Assembly: GCF_020740795.1 (NCBI RefSeq)
Contig: NC_067282.1
Location: 174,534,274-174,598,273, forward strand
Direction: 5' to 3'
DNA length: 64,000 bases
Source of the DNA: Apus apus
Lineage: Eukaryota > Chordata > Aves > Apodiformes > Apodidae
A program made the position numbers and the translations under genes. Below, piece by piece: positions 25,967-39,016 of this stretch (position 1 is the first letter of the stretch; each line of letters opens with the position of its first letter). Below the pieces are notes generated by a model. It saw only the letters and a program-made list of their open reading frames with translations, had not been told where the DNA came from and made no database searches.

Positions 25967-26142
25967 GTAGGCGGATGCCGGACCCGCCGGGCGGACCCCC
26001 GAGAGCGGGGCCGGGGGAGCAGCCCGGCGGCGGTGCCCTGGTCCCCGGGCGGCCGCAGGTGCGGGGCGCGGCGGCGGCAAGGAGGGGGATGCTCGGAAAG
26101 TTGCCGAGTCGGCGGGTGGCGTGATGGCACTTTTTGGGTCAG
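25967..26142 (+). other. NELL2: NELL2 intron 1 (176 bp)
   Basis: A very short GC-rich intron inside the CpG island, GT at 25967 and AG at 26141-26142. The polypyrimidine tract is weak: a CACTTTTT block about 17 to 10 bp before the acceptor, followed by GGGTCAG. A second AG at 26147-26148 is equally in frame (see findings). Confidence 0.85.
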
Positions 26143-26271
26143 TTGCAGGCTTCGGCGTGGACCCCTCGCTGCAGATCGACGTGCTGTCCGAGCTAGAGCT
26201 GGGAGGCTCCGCCGGGGGCGTGCGCCAGGTGCCGGGGCTGCACAACGGGAGCAAAGCCTTCCTCTTCTCAG
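26143..26271 (+). CDS. NELL2: NELL2 coding exon 2: signal-peptide end and N-terminal linker
   Basis: 129 nt, phase 1 at both ends. With exon 1 it encodes residues 19-61 and begins codon 62: VAG, then FGVDPSLQIDVLSELEL, then RQVPGLHNGSKAFLFS. VDPSLQIDVL and RQVPGLHNG are hallmark NELL2 strings (NELL1 has MDPDLQMDI and AQVSGMHNA). An N-glycosylation sequon (NGS) falls at residue 53, the same position as the sequon in human NELL2. I chose 26143 as the start because it restores residue-for-residue spacing with human and chicken NELL2; acceptor use at 26149 would drop V and A. The donor is TCAG|GTACGG at 26271/26272. Codons here are markedly GC-rich, unlike exons 3 and 4, because the exon lies in the CpG island. 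Confidence 0.93.
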
Positions 26272-26813
26272 GTACGGCCACGGCTGCTCCCAGCCCGTCC
26301 GGCCCCGCTCAACTTCGGCGGCCGCGGTCGGGCCCCTGCGCCGCGCCTGGGAGGCGCCCTGTGCCCCCCTCCTCCCCAGTGGGGGTTTTGCCCTCTCCTT
26401 TCCCTTTCTGCCCGCTTTTCTTCTACTCTTCCTCCCCCTCCCCCCTCCACTCCCCCTTTATTTTTCCCTTTGACTGGTAGACGCTTAATTAAAGTACAGC
26501 AGGAACAGGGATGGCAGATGGCTTGCTTTGTGAGTCGTGGGGTGCAGTGATGAATAATAGCACCACCCACTCCTCTGCTTTACTTGGGAAACGCTAAACA
26601 TACCCCAGTTCCAGCTAAGGAAATGCTCACGGAAAGTTTCATGTGAATCGAGCAAAATGGTGAAATAAGGTGCCCGGGAGGAGTGAGGCAGATGGCTGAA
26701 AATATGACGACCCTTTTTTACCAGGGAAAAGTGGCCCTTGTGAGTGCCTATGTCATACCCCTGGTGAGAAAAAAAGAATGAATTTTAGCTTCTTTTAGTG
26801 CTTGTGGTCAGGT

Positions 26814-26836
26814 TTTTTGTTGTTGTTGTTGTTGTT
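26814..26836. repeat. (TTG)n short tandem repeat
   Basis: Six to seven TTG units after a T run in early intron 2. Confidence 0.85.
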
Positions 26837-29800
26837 CATATTGGGAAAAAATTAAAATAGTAATCTTGGTCTGTCTTTGAAAAATGCATTTAGGAGGTTT
26901 TTTTTTAAAAATAATTAAGCTTCCTTATAGTGTAGTTCATAAAGAACTGTAAAATAACTCAATGGCTAATTGAATTTATTGGTATAGGTTAGATTGCCTA
27001 CACTTGCTCATTTTCAGTGTATTTCTGAGTTACAATTTAATAATGCACTGATACCTTAAATGAAGCTGGAGTCGAGAATGCTTTTGGGAAAAAACCTCTA
27101 TCTTAATTAAAAAAAAAAAAAAGCCTAAAAATTGTCTTTAACAGCAAGTCACTTATCTGAAAGAAGATTAAATGCTCCTTATGAACATGACTGAAAAAGA
27201 GCAAGGAATATGGTCCAACATCTGGTGGAGAAAGAGGGAATCTTAAAACAGGGGGATGTGATTGTTGGCTGCTTGTGTCATGCCAGGAGTTTCAGCTCAC
27301 ATCTAAAAGCATTTGAGTGCAACAGGCGAGAGGTTGTGTTTCCCATACAGAAGAGTTATAATTCAAGGCAGATAAGCTGGAAAGGGATTTTCTTTTTCAT
27401 GTTTGCATTAATGAGATAATTTATCAGAAGCTAATAGTTGCCAAGGGCTTTTTTTTCTTTTTATCGTTTTAAGATGATCTCTAGCGGTGTTCTTCCCCGG
27501 TACAGCCAGCATGTGTCACTGTGGACATGAATGTGGAGGCACATGGGCATGTGCTTTCAGAAACACTTGACACATGCTGGTTTTAAACATCTGTGGTGAG
27601 CTTGTGGCTGCAGAACAGGGTCCTCCGTGAGGGGGCGACTGCTTAGAATGGCAACACGTTTGTGTAATTGTGGGCTTCATGTCCTAAAATAGCTGTAATT
27701 TTTAAGGCACGGTTTAGAGTGGTGGCCCCACTGGTATAAAGGATTGGGGTGAATGGGGGAAGTCAAAACTCGCTTTGACTACAGTGACAACAGCATTAGA
27801 AGTTTGTAAAAATAAATCTTTTTATTGTGTCTTTTCCCAATGTTGAGACAAAAAGATCCCTGGGTTACTAAGGAATTTTTTTTTTCAAGTTTTTCCTTCT
27901 TTCTTTGTAATTATGATTGTATGTAGTTCTCAAATGGATTACCAGTTTGATAGTAACAAAAGCAGATAGGAGTTTTAAATTTTCACACCGACCTTTTGTT
28001 TTGTTGAGAGGAGGCAGAGGAATAACAAAGATGAAAATGCGTGGGTCTAAATGGTGGTGGAAGCCACTCAATGTCTCTTGGGAAGTCTTCAGCTCCCTGC
28101 AGGACTGGAGATACTTTTTCTGCTATATGAGACAAGTGTTGATTTTTTTCTTACAGTAATGGGGTCCTTTACTGAGCAGATATATGATAATTTTCTAACT
28201 TGCATTTAGAAATAGAGAAATTCCCTTTCTTGATCACACCACTGGGTCCACTTAGTAATTTTTGTTCTACTCCTAGAACTAAAAAGTGGGAATATTTCTG
28301 CAATGTGTGCCTCTTAAAGTATGTATTTGCTGTGTGTGAATTTCAGATAGGTAAATGTGCTGACTTAAAATTTGGGGTTTTTTTGTTGATGTTTTTTCCT
28401 TATTCCAGTTAAAGCCTTAGTCATAGACCCAAATGTTTTTGAGAAAGGACACAAATAACTTTAAATGATCTGTGAACTTACTCTGTGTGCTTTAACTTGT
28501 GATCCTTTGCCTTTTGGTTTCTTCAGGTATTTAAGTTTTTCTTGTATCATGTACATAATTATGACATTTTAGTATGCTGCCTCTTTTGGTAGACCACATT
28601 CTCAACTGTAAAGTAAGACTTTACACCTTCTTAAAGCATACAGAAAGCCTAAATGCTATTCTTTATTTTAGAAAGAAATCATGAAAGTGGCAGGTTGAAC
28701 TGCCAACAGGTAACAGATAATTAAAGATATATGATGGGAAAATTGCACATACAGCTAAAGCAAATAGTCTCTTTCCTTCTGTTTCTAGGCATGCAGTCAG
28801 TTTTGACTGCTTAATTAGATGTAGCATCAATTTTCAATACAAGTGTTTCAGCATCTAATGGGCTGTTCTGACAAATTCTTCTTTGCTTAATTTATTTTTC
28901 AAAGGTGCTTATATTTCTAGGCCATATAACACTGTAAGCAGTTACTCTCTGAACGTGTTTTTATTCTGTTATTATCCATTCAAGAGCATGCAGATTTCTC
29001 CTTATATGGTTCCTGATTTAGAAATAACTATCCATTTGAAACTTGCGTTCACTTGGACTTTTTTTTGTGTACCAATCTGCTTTGTCACTGTACAAATCTT
29101 GCATAAAGTATCAGACTTGGGAAATGAAGCTCTTCCCATAGGCGTCAGCAGTATTAGATGCCACGGTCTTGAATTTTAAAGCTTTTTAGGTGCCTGATGC
29201 TGTTTGGTTGTAGTGGATGGTAGCACCTGAATGCCACTGTAATTACCTCTAGTTAGCTGCAGGGACTTCTCTTTCTGGCGAAATGTGATTTGCAAAGTAA
29301 TTGTAAAGTGTCCCAGTGTAGCTTGTGGGAAGATACAACTATGAATAGAAAATAAGAGGAAGTCTTCCAAACTGTTCGTGTTACTCTATGTGAACATCTG
29401 CCAGCGCTTCATAGCCAACAGCACATATTATGTCAAAGTATGTTGAGAGGACAATTATTCCTCTTCTGGTCAGAGCAGCAGAACAGAAGTTGGCATATCT
29501 CCATCACAAACTTTTCTCTGTTGGTGACTGTTTACCTAAGTCAGTGAAATTTTGATTACCTTAATTTTCCTTTTGCAAAACAGAGATGACTCTAAAGGTA
29601 AAACCCAAATCAGATAGCTGGATTAAAGTGTCATTAATGTATTTGAAGAAGGCTTTTGGAGAAATACCAGTTGTCATTCTTGTAATTCTTACTTTGTAAA
29701 TATACTGCACTAATGCGATTTGAGGAGATCAGTAGGGATGAAAGTCAATGTGGCCTTTTTCCTATGCAAACATGAAAATCAAATTGCTGCAAGAGCACTT

Positions 29801-30818
29801 CTTGCATGTGTAACTGCAGGGAAATGTGAAAAGGGAGATAAATCCAACAACAGTGGCTGGAGGGTACTGAGGGTTTTGCATGTATCAGACATGTTGGACT
29901 TAAATCTCTTCTCAGGAGCGTTGACATGAAGTACACAGAAGGTCGCAGTGAGGCCAGATATTTCAACTTGCAATGGCAAATGGTGGTCTGAGATGAAGAG
30001 TCTAAATAAGGGCTGCAAGAGTAACCTGGTCTCCTTCTGGCACTCCTCTAGACAGCAGCTTTTTCTCACCCTCCCTGCACCATTTAGACTCTGTCTTTGA
30101 TATATTTTATGCATATAATATTTTGATAGTGTTTCTGATCTTCCTTGCTGTTGAGAGCAAATATTACATCAGAGTATCTTTGTCCTAAAAGTTTATGTGT
30201 AGTAATGGAGATACCTTCCAACCACCTCCAGTGGCAGTGCAGAGTGGTGGAAGGTATGCTGCAAATCAGGCAATGAAAGGCATCAGAACAGTGAAAGCCA
30301 AGTGATGTGTAAGGAAAGTATATGTCCATCAAAAGGTGTATCTGTTCCTCAAAGGGAGGCAAAAGGGTGGACAGAAGAGTGCAGTCAGATGGTTACAAGC
30401 ACAGGAACATGTATTTAAGGAATAGACAAAAAGGGCATGGCTGTAATGAAAATGTGGGAGCTTGTGTAACTGAATGCAGAACTTGGAAGTCATTCAGAGG
30501 ATAAGCTTTTACTTTGCCGCTTTGGATACGTAACTCTTAATATGGTTAGAGATAATACTTAAATATTTCTGATGAGGAGCGACAGAGGCAAGATATGGTA
30601 TATTCTGATGAGGAACAAGGTGTGCTATAAAACACCGAAGAAATTATTTAATCTGTCACTGTGATGCATGAAAGTATTCAGCACTACTGTGCTTTGAGTT
30701 GAGGCTTGCTGGCAGAAAAAACTCCCTAAGATAGGCCTCTTGGCATAAGTGATTTGTTACCTATTTCTGCATATCTGGATCATTAGCCTATTATTTTAGT
30801 ACGCTAGCAAGACAATAT

Positions 30819-30821
<3 letters not shown>

Positions 30822-30862
<41 letters not shown>
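30822..30862. repeat. (AT)n dinucleotide microsatellite
   Basis: About 20 uninterrupted AT units in intron 2, likely polymorphic in length. Confidence 0.97.
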
Positions 30863-30864
<2 letters not shown>

Positions 30865-33800
30865 CTATCTTATATCCCATTGGAAAGTTCCCTGTTTTTT
30901 GGCCCATTACCTCATCTCTGGATATTACTAAATTAAAGAGCTAAAATAAAGCTTTAAAACTAGATGTGAGTAATCTTTCTGTCTCATTATAGAAACAGGA
31001 TTTACGTTGCCTATGCACGTCACACACACTTTTTTCCTTGCCACCTGTCATTGAAGCTATGGACAGATGCTTTCTCCAGGTTCCAGCTGAGCTTGCTGAA
31101 AATATTACTGTTCCCAGCTGCTTGTCTTCACCTGGGAACTAGAGGTTACTGTCCCCACAACATTTCCAAAGCAAGATATCATATGAACATTCCCATGTCT
31201 GCTGATGGCAAAGTCGGCCAGCTTCAGGAGGGAACCTGGCTGGCTGCAGTGACATGGATTAGAGAGTCCCATAAAATCCCTTTTCTCCAGCTGTACTTGA
31301 GACCCAAATTGTCTCCCAGAGGAGCAGTAATGGACAGCTGGGGGAGGGGATGCTAATGTTGCCAGCTGGCATGGCTGACTGCAGAGTGAATACCTATCTG
31401 CAGCTTTTTTTGTCTTGGGAGCAAGCTGGTTTCTCTCTCAGAATAACTGAATCCTCAAAATATGGCACCTCCAGCATAGAGATCATCTGTAGATAATAAA
31501 AATTCCCAGAATTTTTTTGAGAGACAAAGAAAACACCTCCCCCCCCTTAGTTTTTGGAAGAACTGAAATAATTGAGTTAAATTTCAGTAAATACTGGAGT
31601 GTTTTTCAACGTTAGAAGTGCCTGGTATAAGCAATTGCTCTGTGATAATGCGGTAGCCAGAGAGATCCAGATTTTGGCACACCTGGAACAACAGCATATG
31701 GCTTCTCCCTGCTGCCCCCTTCCACCTCTGGCACATTGCAAAGTCACCTCTGCACCTGTGCAAACAATAACTATTGTGATGGGTGCTGCTGGGGTGCCAG
31801 GCTGGATGTTGAAGGAGGGCCCCAGAGCACTGGGCTGCTTCTGCCGGCGCCTGCAGAGAAGGGGCTGTTGCTATGAGGCCTCCCCTCACTCCAGAAGAGC
31901 TGAATATTCAGCATCCTCCTCCTCCTGTCAGCATTGTTTGAGAGAGGAAGTGTTTGGGAAACATTTGCTGCTTGAAGAGCATGTCCAACAAAGTAGGAGG
32001 TAGCATGTAAGAATCCTACATGCAATTCCCAGCCCAAACCACGCTGAATTACCATGCGTGGGAAACTAGCGTGTACTTACCCCCTGCATGATTAGACACT
32101 GCTAAATAATCACAAATATATCCATTATTGGTGATTGCGTTGCTTGCCATCTACTGCCATGCTGGCAGTAACTGTAAAATAGAAGGGGGAAAAGTGATGG
32201 GAAGAAAATCTTCAATATTGTGGACTTGTGATTGGTGCCTGTAATGCTACAGCAGAGAGCAGAACTGCCAGTGGAAAGTGAATGGGGACCTAAAGTGCAG
32301 CAGTTCCAAGGAAACCCGGCTTCTAGAAAAGAAGAGCTAATAACCACTGTATGTAGTCATTAGTGCATATTTGATACAGAATAACATTAAGAAATGACAG
32401 AAAATGGATCCTGTAGCATTTGGGGGTTGTAACTGTCTTAAGGCTGAAAGTTTCAAATAAGTAATGTTGCTGAGAGTGTGTATTAGGCGTATGAAGCATT
32501 GCAAAGGCATTAAGTGTAGAGCATTCAGTTATTTTAAGTATGGCTCTAATATTCTCATTGTTCATGGCAAGAAAAGGTATTTTACAGAACATTTCTTTTT
32601 CTCTTGTATTTTTTTTTCCCCTGCCATGGGCTTTTTGGGGGGAGAGAAAGGAAATAAGCATAAATAAATTATATATTCCATGCATAGCATTTTTTTTTTA
32701 TTTATTTTTTATTCACATCTCTTGCCATGTGTTTTGGTATGGGCTCTTGTTACCTTTCAGGTTGTTAAATTCTTAAGAGCATTGTTTCTGGAAAAAGCTA
32801 CCGTGTGGAGAGAGGAATGATTCCTGCTTGCTGGTGTAGGCACTGTACCTTACCTGCCTAGATCCTGCGGGAGATGATGTGAAGCATTATGGCCTCTGCG
32901 GCTTTGCCTGGACTTGGAAGGACAGCTGATATCTCCAGTCTCTGCTACTTTGACCTTTGTGGCCAATTAGTACCTGCATTTATTAATTGGAGAGGATTTG
33001 ATTCCATTTAGGGGAAGGCCATATTTTGCTGTATTCTCATGGCCTTGACCTGGTGCTTTTCACAGCCAGGTTGCATCTACGATCTGCAATGAACTGAAGT
33101 CCCTTGGGATCTGTTTTCTTTTGGGATGGTGCTGAATGTCTAAAAGAGTGTGGTTGTTCGGGTTAATTCAAATAATCGTGCTCAGTTTACACGTTCAGTA
33201 TTGCCTAAAAAAAATAATACTGATTAATAACAGACAGAATTACATAATTGCATTTGCTTGTTCTTACCTCTGTGATCAGGCCTCTTCAAAAACATTGAAA
33301 GTACAGGACTCAGCCTGGTGTATTTGTTGGAAAGCTGAAAATGAGTATGGTATACAGCTCTGGGACCTATGCAGAAGGAAAATATATGAAGGTGGCATCA
33401 GTGTGGTGATGAGGGGCAGAGTCCTGGTTGGTGTAATGAGAAGGGGGAGGATGGTTGGAGGAGTGAAGGCCAATGTCAACGTCCCCAACAGGAGCAGCCC
33501 AATGCAGATGGCTGCTCAGCAGACAGTCTCCTGGCAGTGTAGCAGGGTGCAGTGGTCCTGGCTGAAGTTAAGGATGAGATGTCGCCAGGAGGACAGTGAC
33601 TCTTCTGGGTAGCTGTCGAGCACATCTTTCCATATTGCTGTGCAAAGATTGCAAGGGGTAGTGTCATAGGAAAATGAGGTCTTGCTACCCTTATGTAATT
33701 GTTTTAGCTGTGACATAGTTTTGTAGTCACGAAGCGTGGCTGAGCTAGCTAGGTTAATGGTTTTTTTATGGTTTCTCCTCCCACTGCCTCATGGTTCAGT

Positions 33801-35051
33801 TCATTCTCCAGTGAGGTTTCAGAGAGGAAGGCAGCATTTCCTACATATCATTTAATCTAGATCAGTCTTAATGCTTGTTTTTCCCCTGCTGTTTCCTTAT
33901 AAAATATGGGAAATAGCTTTCCTACTCTCTTTCACTTGCTTCCATTCTCCCAGGGCATATGGGTGCCCAGTTGGAAAAAAAATTTCCAAGAATGGTTAAC
34001 TTCACTGTGTCTTAAGGGAGGTACAGAACTGAGCTTATAAGTTATTCAAAACCAGTGGGTAAGAGCTGTAGATTATATATAGCTACCCTGGGAAACTGTA
34101 CTTCCATGTAGTTACTCTTCAGTTCCCCATATTTTGTCCTGTTTGGTTGTGTGCCAAGGTGCAGATCCACAGAGCAGCTGTGCTGTACTGTCCTACCTGC
34201 ACTGCTAAGGCAGAGGTGAGTAAGGGGTAAAAAATTATTTTTTCACTGTTTTTTTTCTGTCCCTCTGTTTTGGCAGGGTTTTTTTAGATGTTTGTTTGTT
34301 TGGTGGAGGGTTTTTTTTGTTTGTTTTGTCTTTTCTTTAAACCATGTTTAGGTGGAAAAATGCTGTAGCCATTTTCAACATGGAAGAACCTTACAACAAA
34401 AAAACATCATTTTTCACTGTTAAACAACATTTTGTTTGCTTTTATCTTTTTGGTGCATACTTTTTTTGGGGGATGTGTGACCCATATGACTTCAGAGAAA
34501 AATAAGAACTTAGAAAACTGACTTTTGTGTTGAGATGTCCTGGGAGATGGTACTCAACTCTGTGCTGCTGCAAAGTGCTAAAGCAATGGACATGGTAGAA
34601 AAGGATGAGCAGACTAAGACCTCTGAAGACAATGTTCAAAAGAGTTTTAGCAGATTAACATTTACAGCAGCAACAACATTGCCATGATAGACTGTAATGT
34701 TTCCAAAGGAGCCATTACAATCAATACTGCTAGTGATCCATAACCGAGAACTCTTTTAGTGGAATCAGAGTGGCAATTTCCCTCTCTAAAAATGTAGATG
34801 GAGTATTATAAGAAGAAGACCTTCAGTTGTACAGTTGTTCTCTCTGTTAGGCAGAGCAATGTTTATACAGTTTCCCCAGCATAAATGCTTATTTAAGGAT
34901 AATTAGACAGTGGCAACATCCATACTGTTTATCCTGTCAAGTGAAGATGACACTTGCCAGCCTTGACTCCATGACTGGAAGTCTTCCAGTCTCTAAATAC
35001 AGCTGCATAATGCTCCAGAATGGTTCCAAAGGAACTTTTGTGGTTTTGAGG

Positions 35052-37425
35052 TCATAGAATCATAGAATCATAGAACTATTCAGGTTGGAAAAGACCCTTG
35101 GGATCACTGAGTCCAACCATTGCTAATTACCTGTGAGAAGAGACCAGCACTGACCTCTCTGCAGTGACCTTTCAGGTAGTTGTAGAGACTGATGAGGTCT
35201 CCCCTCAGCCTCCTCTTCCTCAAAATAAGCATTCCCAGCTCCTTCAAGCGTTCTTCATAAGATTTATTCTCTAGGCCCTTCACCAGCTTTGTTGCCCTCC
35301 TCTGTACTCGCTCCAGCACCTCAATATCTCTCTTGAATTGAGGTGCCCAAAACTGGAAGCAATACTCCAGGTGTGGCCTCACCAGTGCTGAGTACAGGAG
35401 GACAATCACCTCCCTACTTCTGCTGGTCACGCTATTTCTAATACAAGCCAGGATGCCATTGGCTTTCTTGGCCACCTGGGCACTCTGCTGGCTCATATTC
35501 AGCTGCTTGTCAATTAGAACCCCCAGGTCCTTTTCTGCCAGACAGTTTTCCAGCTACAATTCCCCAAGCCTGTAGCATTGCCTGGGGTTGTTGTGGCCCA
35601 AGTGCAGGACCTGGCACTTGGCCTTGTTGAAGCTCAGACCACTGACATTAGCCCAGCGCTCTAATCTATCCAAGTCTCTCTGTAGAGCCTCCCTATCCTC
35701 ATGCAGATCAACACTCCCACCTAGCTTGGTGTCATCTGCAAACTTACTGATAATACACTCTATGTCCTTATCAAGATCATCAATAAAGATGTTAAACAGA
35801 AATGGTCCCAACACTGAGCCCTGAGGAACACCACTTGTGACTGGCCACCAGCTGGACTTGACTCCATTGACCACCGCTCTCTGGCCCGACTGTCCAGCCA
35901 GTGCTTGATCCAACAGATCATGTGCTCATCCAGGCCATGAGCAGTGAGGTTTTTTGTGAGAGTTCTATGGGGAACAGTGTTAAATGCTTTTGGAGGTCCA
36001 GATAGACAATATCCAGAGCCTTTCCCTTGTCCAATAGTTGGGTCATCAGGTCATAAAAGGAGATCAGGTTCATCAGGCAGGACCTGCCTTTCATAAACCT
36101 GTGCTGACTGGGCCTGATCCCCTGATTATCCTCTATATGGCTTCTAATAACACTCAAGATGATCTGCTCCATGACCTTCCCTGGTATGGAGGTCAGACTG
36201 GCAGGTCTATAGTTTCCCAGATCCTCCTTTCTGCCTTTCTTGTAGATGGGTGTTACATTTGCTACTCTCCAGTCCACTGGGAGCTCCCCAGTTAGCCAGG
36301 ACTTCAGGTAAATAGTGGAAAGTGGCCTGGCAATCATGTCTGCCAAGTCTTAGAGCACCCTTAGATGTAGCCCATCCAGTCCCATAGACTTGTGTGCATC
36401 TAAGTGGTGTAGTAGGTCTCTGACCACTTCCTCTTTAATTGTAATGACCTCATTCTGCATCTCCTCCCTGTCTCCTAGCTCATGTGGCTGTATATCCATG
36501 GAATAGCTACTTCCACTGCTAAAGACTGAGGCAATGTAAGTGTTGAGCACCTCAGCCTTTTCCTCATTGTTTGTTACTAAGATTCCCTTTGCATCCAGTA
36601 AAGGATGGAGATTTTCCCTAATCCTCCTTTTGCTGTTAATGAACTTCTAGAAACATTTTTAATTATCCCTAACAGCTGTAGCTAGTTTGAGCTTTAGGTG
36701 TACTCTGGCTCTCCTAATTTTCACCCTGCATAGGTTCACTTCATCTTTCTAGGCTTCATGAGTGACCTGTCCCCTCTTCCAAAAGTCATAGACTCTCCTT
36801 TTGATCCTAAGGTCCAGCCAAAGGTCCTTATTTAGCCAGGCTGGTCTCCTACCCTGCTTACTGGTTTTTCATCCCACGGGGACAGCCTGCTCCTGTGCCT
36901 TTAAAACTTCTTTCTTGAAGTATGTCCAGCCTTCCTGGACTCCTTTATCCTTCAAGGCAGCCTCTCAAGGGATTTTGTCAATCAGTCTTCTGAGCAGGTC
37001 AAAGTTTGCCCTCTGGAAATCTAAGGTGGCAGTTTTACTAACCCCTCTCTTTGTTTCTCCAAGGATCAAGAACTCAGTTATCTCATAATCACTGTGCCCT
37101 AGATGGCCTCCAACTTTTACTTCCCCCACAAGATCTTCCCTGTTCACAATAAGCAGGTCCAGGAGGGTGGCCTCCCTGGTTGGCTCACTTATCAGCTGTG
37201 TGAGGAATTTATCTTCCACACATTCCAGGAACCTCTTGGAATGTTCCCTCTCTGCTGTGTTGTATTCCCAGCAGATGTCTGGGAGGTTAAAGTCTCCCAC
37301 AAGAACAACAGCAAGTGTCTGGGAGATTTCTTCCAACTGCTTATAGAAAGCTTCATCCACCCACTGCTTTGGTTGGGAGGTCTATAGCAGACACCCACAG
37401 CAATATCAGCTTTATTGGCCCAGGT
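35052..37425 (-). mobile_element. CR1 LINE, long copy (about 2.4 kb) with RT and part of endonuclease
   Basis: This is the longest CR1 in the window, inserted antisense to NELL2 in intron 2. The left end has triple TAGAATCA-type 3' terminal repeats. On the minus strand, from right to left: end of the endonuclease domain (VGVCYRPPNQ, GDFNLPDICW, GHSDYEITEF in ORFs at 37192-37458 and 36965-37360); a decayed linker; reverse transcriptase N-terminal blocks (ANVTPIYKKGRKEDLGNYRPASL in 35918-36346); the catalytic FADDTKLGG box (35554-35913); and the RT C-terminal region LVRPHLEYC in 35104-35496. Frame breaks between these ORFs (one near 35,990, where an A-run in the QKAFNTVP region appears to have lost a base) make it inactive. 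The 5' end of the endonuclease and all of ORF1 are missing, and the final HWNRLP part is also absent. Confidence 0.95.
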
Positions 37426-38981
37426 CAACAATCTGTGTTTTAATAACTTCCTAAACACACATTTGTGTATTGGGCCATGGTTGTTCCAAAGGCACTCCTA
37501 AGATTTCTTGTAACATTGACTAATGTCCCTTGAACTTAAAGCAGTTCCAGCTTTGCTCAGCATCCATCCAAGGAGTGGGGTAAACTTGAGGAAAACCTTG
37601 GGTACACCAGGCAGTGAAGCTCTTTTTAAGAATCCTTGCATACACCATTAGCCTTTGAAGCATAAGCAAAATATAGTGTAGTGAGAGATCTGAGAGCTTG
37701 AATTTTTTTTAAACTGAGATTGTGTGTCTGGGTTATTGCATTTACTCTGGGTTTGTCCATTTCAGAAAAATATCAATGAATTGCAGGGACTGAAGAGAAG
37801 AACAGCAAACCTGATTATACAGTAAAAAGGACTGGCTTACGAAGAAAGCATTTGAAAGAACTTAAGTACGTACAGCTTGTCCAAGCAATGACAAAAGTGT
37901 TGTATGATAAGTGTCTAGTATTAGAAGATTCTTAGAGGCTTAAAATGAAGGAATTATTCAGTGTTCAGAGAGGCAGAGGTAGGAGTAATATAATGATATT
38001 TTAAATGGAGAGAATTTAAGATAAAAGGAAACGTTCACAGTGAACTAATTTAGATTGTGGAATAGCTAAGGAAAGGAAGTGGTGGAAACCTCCAGACTTT
38101 TGATATTGTTTAAGATAGCTAATGTTTATTAGATTTTTAAAAATTCATGTTATGTTGTAACCAATGTGCAACACTTCATTAATATGCTAAGGATGGGGTG
38201 ATGACCCTGTAGGTCTTTCTACAGTCTGCAAATCCGGAATGTTGGTGCAGTTGTTCTAGTACAGGGAGACATAATCAGAGGCACAAAGACGCACCGAACA
38301 CCTAGTACTCATTAAAACCTAGCTGGTGATTTTGCATTCTCCCTAAAACTGTTCTTAGGTGCATTTCAGTATTTTAATGATACTCAGTTAAAACAACCCT
38401 GCAAGAGCAAGGAAATAAGGGGTTGGAAGCATTTCTAATTTTAACTCATCCAAGCTTATAATTGGGCATTGTGTTTAAAACCTGTAGCTGATTCACTGCA
38501 GCTAACAGACACATTCATAGAAGCATGGACTCCATGAAAACCTGATTTTAAAGAAATCTTCTTTTCAGGAGAATCTGAACTCTGGTCCTTCTTAGCTTCC
38601 CTGGGACCTCTGGCAACTGTAGCTTGAGTTTCCCATATACTTTCTGTCTGTCTGCCCTGCTCATAGCTGAGCTGTGTATTCCTTGGTATTCTTTCTCTTT
38701 GATGTTCCCAATTCAGAATCTTTCTAACCTTTTCCTTTCCTGACATCAAAACAGCTACCAAGTGAGTAGAGATTTTTCTGAGAATGCCAGTATGGCTAGT
38801 GGCTTGGGTGTCCTCAGGTGTGATCCCTCTGGCCCTCCCACCTTGTTTGTGCTGGTGCCTGAAGTCTCTTTAGTGTTCAGTCTCCTGCCTTTTCCTCCCA
38901 CCTGCTGCTGTTTGCTCAGCCCGCTGCTGGTGACCTGTAGCTAGCAACAGAGTAGCTGGATGTGTCTGGCATGCTTCAGAT

Positions 38982-38984
38982 GTT

Positions 38985-39015
<31 letters not shown>

Positions 39016-39016
39016 C
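38982..39016. repeat. (TTTTG)n pentanucleotide repeat
   Basis: About six tandem TTTTG units after a T run in intron 2. Confidence 0.9.

Larger units (their letters stand above)
24931..26360. promoter_or_regulatory. NELL2: CpG island spanning NELL2 promoter, 5' UTR and first two coding exons
   Basis: From about 24,930 the composition changes abruptly from AT-rich to strongly GC-rich with dense CpG, peaking between about 25,130 and 26,350 and fading in early intron 2. It holds several GC boxes (for example GGGGCGGGG at 25565-25573) and CCCCGCCC-type motifs. I see no convincing TATA box; CATAAACC near 25,425 is a weak candidate. CpG-island promoters normally use dispersed start sites, so transcription probably begins somewhere in 25,300-25,800; that is inference. 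The 348-codon minus-strand ORF and the + ORFs of 174 and 220 codons here are by-products of GC-rich sequence with few stop codons. Confidence 0.9.

Noticed and set aside
25084..26130. 348-codon minus-strand ORF, longest in the window
   Set aside because: It lies wholly in the CpG island, is a Pro/Arg/Ala-rich low-complexity product typical of GC-rich DNA with few stop codons, has no domain, and overlaps the real NELL2 exon 1 and leader on the opposite strand.
25886..26570. Minus ORFs of 131 and 100 codons over NELL2 exons 1-2
   Set aside because: Antisense shadows of GC-rich exon sequence; no family signature.
33136..33612. 158-codon + ORF in intron 2
   Set aside because: No recognisable domain, not compatible with splicing between NELL2 exons 2 and 3, and no retrocopy signs.
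35052..37425. Active CR1 or domesticated reverse-transcriptase gene
   Set aside because: The RT and endonuclease are split by frameshifts and stops, the ORF2 C-terminus and ORF1 are missing, and there is no host-gene splice context.
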